From the NCBI GenBank assembly GCA_041487535.1, contig JBGPNM010000033.1, forward strand, positions 1-12,841: a stretch of DNA of 12,841 nucleotides, given 5' to 3'. The DNA comes from JANWHZ01 sp041487535. GTDB taxonomy: Bacteria; Patescibacteriota; Saccharimonadia; Saccharimonadales; UBA4665. The notes under the pieces are model-generated. The model ran no database searches. It was not told the DNA's origin and saw nothing but the letters and a program-made list of their open reading frames with translations. Positions 1-5,112 of this stretch are shown here, piece by piece. Position 1 is the stretch's first letter, and each line of letters begins with the position of its first letter. The translations under genes were made by a program, and so were the position numbers.

Positions 1-1643
1 TCCATGCCGCCCATACCACCACCGGGCATGGATGGGACAGATTGTTTTTCGGGCACTTCCACCACTAGCGCGCCCATGGTCATACTGGTTCCGGCAATGC
101 TGACCGCGTTCTGGATGGCCTCTTTGGTCACCCGGGTGGGGTCAACGATGCCGCTGGCTTTCAGATCCACCAGCTTGCTCGGGTCACTCAAGTTCACGCC
201 CTGCCCACCCTTGGCGCTGCGCACCTGCGGCAGCCATTCATCGGCGTTAAGACCAGCGTTGGAGAGCAGGATACGGAACGGCTGTTCAAGCGCTTTGATC
301 AATAGCTGTCGTCCGGCCGTGACTGAAGTGTCGTCGGTAGCAGATACAGCGATTGCACTTGTCAGGTTAATGAGCGTCACGCCGCCGCCGGGGACTACAC
401 CCTCGGCCAGCGCTGCCTTGACCGCATTGACCGCATCGTCCACGCGGAACTTCTTTTCTTCGATCTCGGTCTCGGTCGCGCCGCCGACTTTTATGACGGC
501 CACCTTACCGCTCAACGAAGCCCGGCGCTTCTCCAGGTTCTCTTTATCGTATTCGCTGCTGGCCGCATCAATCTGTTGGTTGATCTGTTTGATACGGGCA
601 TTCACCCCTGCCGCCGCGCCGCCCCCCTCGATGATAGTCGTTTCGTCCTTGGTGACAATCACTTTACGGGCGGAACCGACCACTGTAAGGTCAACGTTGC
701 CAAAGTCCATGCCGCGATCGTCAGTGATAACGTCCGCGCCGGTCAGGACAGCGATGTCGTTCAAAATATCTTTGCGGCGATCACCGAACGCCGGAGCCTT
801 GATGGCAACGGTATTAAATACGCCCTTCAGCCGGTTAAGAATAAGCGTACCGAGCGCCTCGCCGTCCACGTCCTCGGCAATCAGGACGAGGTCCTTCTTA
901 CCGGACTGGGCGATTTTCTCCAGCAGCGGCAGGAATTCCTGGATGCTGGACACTTTCTTGTCGGTAATGACGATGGCCGGCTTGTCGTACACCGCTTCCA
1001 TGCGGCCAGTGTCGGTCACCATGTACGGGCTGACGTAGCCGCGGTCGAAGGTAAAGCCTTCCACCACTTCTTTTTCCATGGCCAGTCCCTGGCTCTCTTC
1101 CACCGTCACGACGCCGTCTTTGCCGATGGCTTCCATGACTTCAGCAATGAGGTTGCCGATCTCGGCGTCACCAGCCGAAATGGTCGCGACTTCGGCTACA
1201 CGACTCTTCTTGCCCTCAATGTCTTCGCTCAGGCTGCCTAGCTTAGCCAAAACTTCTTGTGCGGCGGCCTCCAGGCCTTTGCGCAGCAGCATCGGGTTGT
1301 GCCCGGCGGCGATTAGCTTGTTGGCTTCGTACAGAATGTGATAGGTCAGTACCGTAACGGTTGTTGTACCGTCGCCGGCAACATCGTTCATCTTGGTTGC
1401 GGCTTGTTTGATCAGCTCCGCGCCCACTTTATAGCCAAGGGTTTCATCGTCAACATCACCCAAATCCATGCCCTTGGCGACCGTAACGCCGTCGTGTGTG
1501 ACAGTCGGCGCACCGTAACTTTTGCTGATAACTACATTGCGGCCCTTCGGCCCCATCGTAGTCTTGACTGCGTCGTATAAAATTTGTGCCCCGGCCAAAA
1601 CGCGCCGGCGGGCATCATCGTCATAAAAAACTTTCTTAGCCAT
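1..1643 (-). CDS. groEL: GroEL chaperonin (60 kDa), 3' end cut by window edge
   Basis: Cytoplasmic ATP-driven folding chamber that works with GroES. The reverse strand reads one open frame from ATG at 1643 to the window edge (547 full codons), so almost the whole protein is present. It begins MAKKVFYDDDARRR and carries the family signatures TMGPKGRNVV, DGVTVAKG, AGDGTTTVTVL (ATPase Asp) and RVDDAVNAVKAALAEG (second catalytic Asp), followed by VPGGG. It ends in the methionine/glycine tail MPGGGMGGM, which shows that only the last residues and the stop lie outside. The start is supported by GGAGGAA about 9 bases upstream. The gap to groES is 20 bases, so the two form one operon behind the CIRCE-controlled promoter at 2003-2031. 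The plus-strand open frames over this region are antisense shadows. Family assignment is essentially certain. Confidence 0.98.
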   Translation of the reverse strand, partial: MAKKVFYDDDARRRVLAGAQILYDAVKTTMGPKGRNVVISKSYGAPTVTHDGVTVAKGMDLGDVDDETLGYKVGAELIKQAATKMNDVAGDGTTTVTVLTYHILYEANKLIAAGHNPMLLRKGLEAAAQEVLAKLGSLSEDIEGKKSRVAEVATISAGDAEIGNLIAEVMEAIGKDGVVTVEESQGLAMEKEVVEGFTFDRGYVSPYMVTDTGRMEAVYDKPAIVITDKKVSSIQEFLPLLEKIAQSGKKDLVLIAEDVDGEALGTLILNRLKGVFNTVAIKAPAFGDRRKDILNDIAVLTGADVITDDRGMDFGNVDLTVVGSARKVIVTKDETTIIEGGGAAAGVNARIKQINQQIDAASSEYDKENLEKRRASLSGKVAVIKVGGATETEIEEKKFRVDDAVNAVKAALAEGVVPGGGVTLINLTSAIAVSATDDTSVTAGRQLLIKALEQPFRILLSNAGLNADEWLPQVRSAKGGQGVNLSDPSKLVDLKASGIVDPTRVTKEAIQNAVSIAGTSMTMGALVVEVPEKQSVPSMPGGGMGGM

Positions 1644-1663
1644 TTCTGCTTATTCCTCCAGCG

Positions 1664-1930
1664 TTATTTAACCGTTGCCAGCACGTCTTCTTCTTTGACC
1701 AAAATGTACTCATCCGAGTCCATCTTTACCTCAGTCGTGCTGTAACTTTTGTATACAATGCGGTCGCCGACCTTAATCTGCTTGACGTCCTTGCCGACTG
1801 CCAGCACTTTGGCTACTTTCGGCTTTTCGGCCGCTTTTTCCGGCAGGTACAGGCCGCTCGTTGTTTTGGTTACCGGCTCTTCGCCTACAGCCACCACGTA
1901 GTCGCTCAGCGGTTGAATCGTTACGCTCAT
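1664..1930 (-). CDS. groES: GroES co-chaperonin
   Basis: Ten-kilodalton lid of the GroEL chamber. From ATG at 1930 the product is 88 residues, beginning MSVTIQPLSDYVVAV. It has the flexible mobile-loop region TKTTSGLYLPEKA (about residues 20-32) that docks on GroEL, and then the typical barrel strands GDRIVYKSYS and EYILVKEEDVLA. The usual length is 94-97, so this is a slightly short copy. A frame extended to 1990 exists, but 1930 is chosen because GGAGGAG lies about 8 bases upstream and the protein then starts where GroES proteins start. The extra residues would also run through the second CIRCE element. First gene of the groES-groEL operon. Identification is by motif and by its neighbour. 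Confidence 0.96.
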   Translation of the reverse strand: MSVTIQPLSDYVVAVGEEPVTKTTSGLYLPEKAAEKPKVAKVLAVGKDVKQIKVGDRIVYKSYSTTEVKMDSDEYILVKEEDVLATVK

Positions 1931-1963
1931 GCGTGTCACTCCTCCGTTACGTTTAACCATAAG

Positions 1964-1990
1964 CTGGCACTCAATATGTTTTAGTGCCAA
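1964..1990 (-). promoter_or_regulatory. Second, degenerate CIRCE-like operator
   Basis: CTGGCACTC, nine bases, TAGTGCCAA (plus-strand reading) has the CIRCE arm length and the same N9 centre. One A-to-G change is mirrored in both arms (GGCAC/GTGCC), so the symmetry is kept. Seven of nine arm pairs are complementary. Its left end is exactly 30 bp from that of the first CIRCE, about three helical turns, and it falls in the expected 5' untranslated region between the transcription start and the groES start. It is probably a second HrcA contact or a relic of duplication. Confidence 0.7.
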
Positions 1991-1993
1991 CTG

Positions 1994-2020
1994 TCAGCAC
2001 TCAATATAACTGAGTGCTAA
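1994..2020 (-). promoter_or_regulatory. CIRCE operator (HrcA site) of groESL
   Basis: The inverted repeat TCAGCACTC, nine bases, GAGTGCTAA (plus-strand reading) differs from the consensus CIRCE (TTAGCACTC-N9-GAGTGCTAA) at one position, with exactly the consensus spacing. In other bacteria CIRCE is bound by the heat-shock repressor HrcA. The -10 box of the groES promoter lies in the nine-base centre, so a bound repressor would block RNA polymerase directly. hrcA itself is not in the window. Confidence 0.95.
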
Positions 2021-2031
2021 ACGCCGGTCAA
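2003..2031 (-). promoter_or_regulatory. Promoter of groES-groEL
   Basis: On the minus strand TTGACC (2031-2026), a 17-base spacer and TATATT (2008-2003) form a good sigma70-type promoter. The -10 hexamer lies wholly inside the CIRCE centre. The -35 box begins 22 bases after the stop codon of the preceding gene at 2053. Expected transcription start is near 1996, giving a leader of about 65 bases. Confidence 0.8.
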
Positions 2032-2052
2032 GAGCCCAGACGTATTGGCCGA

Positions 2053-2355
2053 TCAACCAAATTTGTCAACAACCGGAGCCGCCAAGGGTTTACTAGGATC
2101 ACCTACATAAGTGATCACTTGCTCGCGTATCGCACTTTCGGTGTCAGTAAGTGTCACTGTGAGCACCCTATGACCAATTTCTGTAACATACGCTCGATCG
2201 CTGGGACGCATGTCTTCCGGAAGCACGCTGTATCGTTTTGCTAACACTACCGTACGATCAGCCGCGCCCTCAGCTGTGCTGTGATACGTCGATACATAAG
2301 ATTCACCGTTAAAGACATCGACGGCTATCGGGTGCTCCTGTGACCATTTACTCAT
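2053..2355 (-). CDS. Hypothetical protein, 100 aa
   Basis: Not recognised. The product is small, soluble and mixed alpha/beta by eye, beginning MSKWSQEHPIAVDVFNGESY, with a charged middle (LAKRYSVLPEDMRPSDRAYV) and no signal peptide or membrane segment. It is the second gene after the attenuator-like leader at 2655-2849, 83 bases downstream of the 71-codon gene, and no separate good promoter was found between them, so they are probably co-transcribed. Its own ribosome site is weak (GGAA). A 10-codon ORF (2348-2380) with the purine run GGGGGGAG ahead of it ends inside the first codons of this gene, so translation may be coupled. Its stop lies just before the groES promoter. Confidence 0.6.
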   Translation of the reverse strand: MSKWSQEHPIAVDVFNGESYVSTYHSTAEGAADRTVVLAKRYSVLPEDMRPSDRAYVTEIGHRVLTVTLTDTESAIREQVITYVGDPSKPLAAPVVDKFG

Positions 2356-2380
2356 TTACACATTCCATGACGGTGAACAT
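2348..2380 (-). CDS. Possible 10-codon coupling ORF
   Basis: ATG at 2380 opens MFTVMECVNE and its TAA stop (2350-2348) overlaps the first codons of the 100-aa gene that starts at 2355. The strong purine run GGGGGGAG (2400-2393) lies about 12 bases upstream, a little far for an ideal ribosome site. The ORF may only serve to bring ribosomes to the following weak start. Coding status is uncertain. Confidence 0.25.
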   Translation of the reverse strand: MFTVMECVNE

Positions 2381-2438
2381 TTCAGTAATGATCTCCCCCC
2401 TCTATATGTACGGTGTTTTACCGGCACGTATCTTAAAC

Positions 2439-2654
2439 TCAATAAGTTGGCGACGGTGAAGCTGGCGAGGTAACCCATCTTGTACCTAAATCCGAGTGCA
2501 AGAGCATCTGTGCTCCCATATACGATCGGGGATCATCGTTGCCCGTTGACTGCAACTCTACCAATCTAACGGTTTCCGACCAGTCATTGGATGTAGATCC
2601 TTTAGGTTGTTCTGAGCCGCACGTCATATTTGTACCTGTTATTGTCTCGCGCAT
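2439..2654 (-). CDS. Hypothetical protein, 71 aa, behind attenuator leader L1
   Basis: Not recognised. The ORF starts with ATG at 2654, with AAAGGA about 7 bases upstream, and begins MRETITGTNMTCGSEQPKG. The sequence is polar, rich in Ser, Thr and Gly, and ends in a Ser/Pro tail (SPASPSPTY); no membrane segment or known motif is visible. The case for a real gene rests on three things: a near-consensus promoter 170-195 bases upstream, a structured leader with an intrinsic terminator directly before the ribosome site, and the good ribosome site itself. Expression should therefore depend on read-through of that terminator. It could be an antitoxin, a small effector or a regulator; nothing in the sequence decides this. 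Confidence 0.6.
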   Translation of the reverse strand: MRETITGTNMTCGSEQPKGSTSNDWSETVRLVELQSTGNDDPRSYMGAQMLLHSDLGTRWVTSPASPSPTY

Positions 2655-2814
2655 GTCTTGTTCCTTTCTTTACAAAAAATCTCCCTCTTGGTCGAGGGAG
2701 ATTGTATTGTCGTTGTTATTTATATGCTTTGCGCTATATCACAATACAATTCCCTCGGGCCTCGAGGAGGCCGACGTTAACGAGAATAATTTGTGATACA
2801 AAGCGTGACATGAC
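2655..2814 (-). ncRNA. Attenuator / riboswitch-like leader L1
   Basis: This is a predicted 160-nt leader on the minus strand. The 5' domain can form a 14-bp helix: 2804-2791 pairs with 2744-2737 and 2731-2726, with a five-base bulge at 2736-2732. It encloses a perfect GGCCTC/GAGGCC hairpin. Segment 2756-2741 (GAGGGAATTGTATTGT) lies partly in that domain. It is also complementary over 16 pairs, with one bulge, to 2694-2710, which includes the 5' arm of the terminator at 2674-2703. The two pairings exclude each other: 5' domain formed means terminator on, 5' domain open means antiterminator. No T-box, TPP, SAM or other familiar riboswitch signature was recognised. Leader L2 (4851-5002) has the same plan. 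Confidence 0.7.
2674..2703 (-). terminator. Intrinsic terminator inside leader L1
   Basis: Minus-strand hairpin with 10-bp arms AATCTCCCTC / GAGGGAGATT, a six-base loop and a run of six T. It ends only about 20 bases before the ATG of the 71-aa gene, so it acts on the leader of that gene rather than only at the end of the upstream toxin operon. On the plus strand the hairpin is not followed by a T run, so it is directional. Confidence 0.85.
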
Positions 2815-2820
2815 AGCAAT

Positions 2821-2849
2821 AGTATATGTACGCTGGCATTCTGTGTCAA
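2821..2849 (-). promoter_or_regulatory. Near-consensus promoter of leader L1
   Basis: On the minus strand TTGACA (2849-2844), a 17-base spacer and TATACT (2826-2821). The -35 and spacing are perfect and the -10 differs at one base. Expected start near 2814, immediately before the structured leader. Confidence 0.85.
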
Positions 2850-2917
2850 CCGCCCATTCGTGAATCGGTTAGATAACCACATAAACAAGGATCAACTAGA
2901 ATAGCTGCAATGGCACG

Positions 2918-3250
2918 TTAGGCCGCGTCACGCCTGCGGTCTTGTGATAACCAAGTAGTGATCATCGAAAAGAAATCTGGAGTCGGTGCCGAATATACGC
3001 CGTCTTGGTACACATCCGCCGTCGTATTTTTAGAATTAATTCTAATCGCCCCTCTGCCACCCGGACCTTCAATAAGTACGCCCGGGTGCCCTTCCGGATC
3101 CTGCAGTAAATATCCTACGCGGGTAACAACTGAGGCAAGATGGTCCTCGTCGCCAATTACTACCATTGCCAGATTAGCAATCTTACCTAAGGGCCCTTCA
3201 TCAGGAATGTAGGGCTGGTATTGTTCGTGAGCAGTTATTTCGTGACTCAT
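2918..3250 (-). CDS. Small protein downstream of EndoU-like nuclease; candidate immunity protein
   Basis: The product is 110 residues from ATG at 3250, beginning MSHEITAHEQYQPYIPDEG. A TTG start at 3280 would add ten residues, but 3250 has AAAGGA about 5 bases upstream and begins just after the nuclease stop (3259-3261). The protein is acidic in its N-terminal half and probably beta-rich (LASVVTRVGYLLQDPEG, HPGVLIEGPGGRGAIRIN), with a helical tail near SMITTWLSQDRR. No signal peptide or membrane segment. No family was recognised with confidence. Toxins of the EndoU class are commonly followed at once by a small acidic immunity gene, and position, size and acidity fit that role; the function is inferred from context, not homology. 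Confidence 0.6.
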   Translation of the reverse strand: MSHEITAHEQYQPYIPDEGPLGKIANLAMVVIGDEDHLASVVTRVGYLLQDPEGHPGVLIEGPGGRGAIRINSKNTTADVYQDGVYSAPTPDFFSMITTWLSQDRRRDAA

Positions 3251-3258
3251 CCTATCCT

Positions 3259-3939
3259 TTAGGTATTCACTACTGGACAACCTGTTATTATCTTACCAGT
3301 TCGATCGCTCGTGACAACTTGAATTCTCACGCCGTTGACTTTTGCATCATGTGTCCGTGACATCCTATCGGGGTTAAACTTTACCGGCTCGGTGTCAGCT
3401 ACTTCGACAATTGCTCGCGCAACGTCTTCCGCAGACCAGTCATCCGGGAACATCGATGAACCATCATCTTTCTCATAGGTAAACGTTTCACCCGTACGGG
3501 GATCAGTATCTGTAATCGAAACGCTCAGGCAGCGGTAACTGTTTTGCGTGGTTGGCTTCTGAATGGTCCTGAACTTTGACCGCTGCCGGACCCAAGTTAT
3601 TACTTCATTGGTCACAGGGTCTTTTCTGTCTTCCTGATAGACGACTGAGGCCACAACCCTACCGGGAACTTCCAGCGCATAAAGTGATGGTAAATGGTGA
3701 ACGCCGCCATCTAAGTCACCGGCATACGTATGGATTACCGAGTCCATACCGGTAGCTTCATCAATGTTAAACCGGTTAAACAGCCCTGAATCGACGAATT
3801 CCTGGGATACTACGCCCTTGCCAACCATCAAGCCGAGAAACTCTCTGCGGCGCTCTTGAAGGGCATAGACCTGCTCTGAAGGAAGCTGCATCTCAGTCGA
3901 TGCCGGTACTGTTATCTGGTCAAGGATTGCTTCTGACAT
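3259..3939 (-). CDS. EndoU-type nuclease domain protein (putative toxin)
   Basis: The product is 226 aa. The pattern resembles the bacterial EndoU ribonuclease family of polymorphic toxins: His70 in HTYAGDLDGGVHH with His81/82 (H-x3-GD-x2-GG-x-H), then SSMFPDDWSAEDVARAIVEV at 161-180. It closes with a strand pair GVRIQVV (203-209) and GKIITGCPVV (215-224), which matches the usual G-I-T-A-Y-P ending except that Cys replaces Tyr. EndoU enzymes cut RNA, often tRNA. Residues 1-60 show no signal peptide, so export would need another system or the target is internal. An extended -10 box (3967-3972) lies about 28 bases upstream, and no Shine-Dalgarno is visible. The following small gene may encode immunity. 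Family call is from remembered motif patterns and needs a profile search. Confidence 0.62.
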   Translation of the reverse strand: MSEAILDQITVPASTEMQLPSEQVYALQERRREFLGLMVGKGVVSQEFVDSGLFNRFNIDEATGMDSVIHTYAGDLDGGVHHLPSLYALEVPGRVVASVVYQEDRKDPVTNEVITWVRQRSKFRTIQKPTTQNSYRCLSVSITDTDPRTGETFTYEKDDGSSMFPDDWSAEDVARAIVEVADTEPVKFNPDRMSRTHDAKVNGVRIQVVTSDRTGKIITGCPVVNT

Positions 3940-3966
3940 GGTTGGGCTATTAATTCAGTAGATTGT

Positions 3967-3975
3967 ACTATATCA
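3967..3975 (-). promoter_or_regulatory. Extended -10 promoter of the EndoU-like gene
   Basis: On the minus strand TGATATAGT provides TGN plus a -10-like hexamer TATAGT (3972-3967). No convincing -35 box is seen 17 bases upstream. Expected start near 3960, leaving about 20 bases of leader without a clear ribosome site. The remainder of the 160-base gap 3940-4100 holds nothing else that was recognised, including no T-tailed terminator for the upstream gene. Confidence 0.5.
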
Positions 3976-4100
3976 TGACTTTGACTTTTGCGATACTTTT
4001 AAGTTAACCTTCAACTGCCTCACATTCGTGCTTCAACGCCCGTAACTGTATGCGTCAAGACAGCTGCTGTTTTCAACATGCTTCTTCCTAATTACGAATC

Positions 4101-4850
4101 CTAAGCTAGGTATGCTTCTGCCTTTAGATACTTAGCATATCTTTTTTTTACATACGCTGGCCTAGTTTCAATATCGTACCGTTTTTCTTTTGAGCTAAGT
4201 ACTCTTAATTCGGCTAGACTTGCGAAGCCGTTATGCCCGTACGGCACAATTAACTTCCTATACGGATAATTTTTTGCGCTGCTGTCATTATCCGAGCTTC
4301 CAATAGCAACCGCCTGCAAACCTCCAGGATAGACATCCGGCAAGCCGAAGTGGTCTTGCAGCTCTAAGACTAATTCGTCCAGGGGATGTGTATTATCAGG
4401 GTCAGGTAGGCGGAAAATTAACTCCCCGGCTACCGCATCAGGAATTGGCTGCTGCCGCTTTTCGCCTGTTATTACTTCATAGTCATACACTGTTGCCTTT
4501 TCACTCATGCGCCGGACGCCTTTTGATCTGTAGGACGAGGAGACCAACATGTTGTTTAAGGCGTGGGCGCCAATTTCTTCAGAGACAATGGATTGAAAGT
4601 AATTAGTGGCGGCCATCATCTCCATATTGATATACGAAAGATTTACCGCTGTGCTTCCTAGAGCACCAGCTAACTGGCCGCGTTTTGCGACAGCATATCC
4701 CTCAATCGCAGCTAAAACGAGAGGCTGCTCCCTATAAGAACTCGGGAAATGTTGTTCTATCTCGGCCGCAGTCAAAATACCTTGACCGACTGGGCCAGCA
4801 TAGTTGCTAAAACATTCTTCATAGGATGTTACTTTTAGTAAGTTGCTCAT
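4101..4850 (-). CDS. Hypothetical protein, 249 aa, behind attenuator leader L2
   Basis: Not recognised. From ATG at 4850 the product begins MSNLLKVTSYEECFSNYAG. The in-frame ATG at 4856 (two residues longer) is less likely, because GAAG is only 3 bases from it but 7 from 4850. The first half looks alpha-helical (AAIEGYAVAKRGQLAGALG, AVNLSYINMEMMAATNYFQS), followed by AHALNNMLVSSSYRSKG, then a more strand-rich, Pro/Asp-containing middle (ELIFRLPDPDNTHPLDELV) and a basic C-terminus (YVKKRYAKYLKAEAYLA). No signal peptide or membrane span. It is the first gene of the island after the Mur ligase and is preceded by a strong promoter and a leader with an intrinsic terminator. Its codon use looks less biased and more A+T-rich than tsaD or valS, which suggests acquisition. 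Confidence 0.75.
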   Translation of the reverse strand: MSNLLKVTSYEECFSNYAGPVGQGILTAAEIEQHFPSSYREQPLVLAAIEGYAVAKRGQLAGALGSTAVNLSYINMEMMAATNYFQSIVSEEIGAHALNNMLVSSSYRSKGVRRMSEKATVYDYEVITGEKRQQPIPDAVAGELIFRLPDPDNTHPLDELVLELQDHFGLPDVYPGGLQAVAIGSSDNDSSAKNYPYRKLIVPYGHNGFASLAELRVLSSKEKRYDIETRPAYVKKRYAKYLKAEAYLA

Positions 4851-5002
4851 TGTCATTCTTCAATAAAAAATCTCCCTCGGTTTCCCGGGGGAGATTGTTG
4901 TGTAATTCTCTTCTTAGTTTATTTCGTCAAGCTACAACACATCTCCCACGGCTCCAGCAGAGCATAATGACCGGGCGAAATTGTGATGTATAACGCTTCA
5001 CG
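4851..5002 (-). ncRNA. Attenuator / riboswitch-like leader L2
   Basis: Predicted 152-nt leader with the same plan as L1. The P1-like helix pairs 4998-4995 and 4990-4982 with 4941-4929: AAGC/GCTT, a four-base bulge, then TACATCACA/TGTGTTGTA with one mismatch. It encloses the hairpin GCTC/GAGC (4963-4951). The strand GGGAGATGTGTTGT (4947-4934) can instead pair with 4889-4901 over 13 bp with one bulged G, which would swallow the 5' arm of the terminator. Base pairs differ from L1 but complementarity is kept, which is covariation-like support. No known riboswitch class was recognised. Confidence 0.7.
4865..4896 (-). terminator. Intrinsic terminator inside leader L2
   Basis: Minus-strand hairpin with arms AATCTCCC / GGGAGATT, one mismatched pair, then CGG-GAAA-CCG capped by a GNRA tetraloop, and a run of six T. 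It ends about 14 bases before the start of the 249-aa gene. The GAAA loop exists only in minus-strand RNA, which supports the direction. Confidence 0.87.
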
Positions 5003-5008
5003 GTGTGA

Positions 5009-5037
5009 ATTATCTTACAGACGATACGAAAAGTCAA
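5009..5037 (-). promoter_or_regulatory. Promoter of leader L2
   Basis: On the minus strand TTGACT (5037-5032), a 17-base spacer and GATAAT (5014-5009). Each hexamer differs from consensus at one base. Expected start near 5002. The stretch 5041-5112 between this promoter and the Mur ligase stop holds no clear terminator. Confidence 0.82.
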
Positions 5038-5112
5038 CACTTATTTTAGTTACGCTTATCTAATATCGGCTACCGTCTGTTTTGCGCGTTCGGGACTAGT
5101 AGTAACCGGGGA

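Noticed and set aside
4..1580. Long plus-strand open frames at 4-1038, 576-1241, 1078-1341 and 1338-1580
   Set aside because: All lie antisense to groEL, have unnatural composition, and the reverse strand reads a textbook GroEL.
2655..2814. T-box riboswitch as explanation of leaders L1 and L2
   Set aside because: The leaders show the terminator/antiterminator design but lack the T-box sequence (GGTGGNACCGCG-like) and a specifier domain, and the downstream genes are not amino-acid related.
2539..2863. Plus-strand frames over 2539-2863
   Set aside because: They run through the terminator, the structured leader and the minus-strand promoter; no start signals and no sensible protein features.
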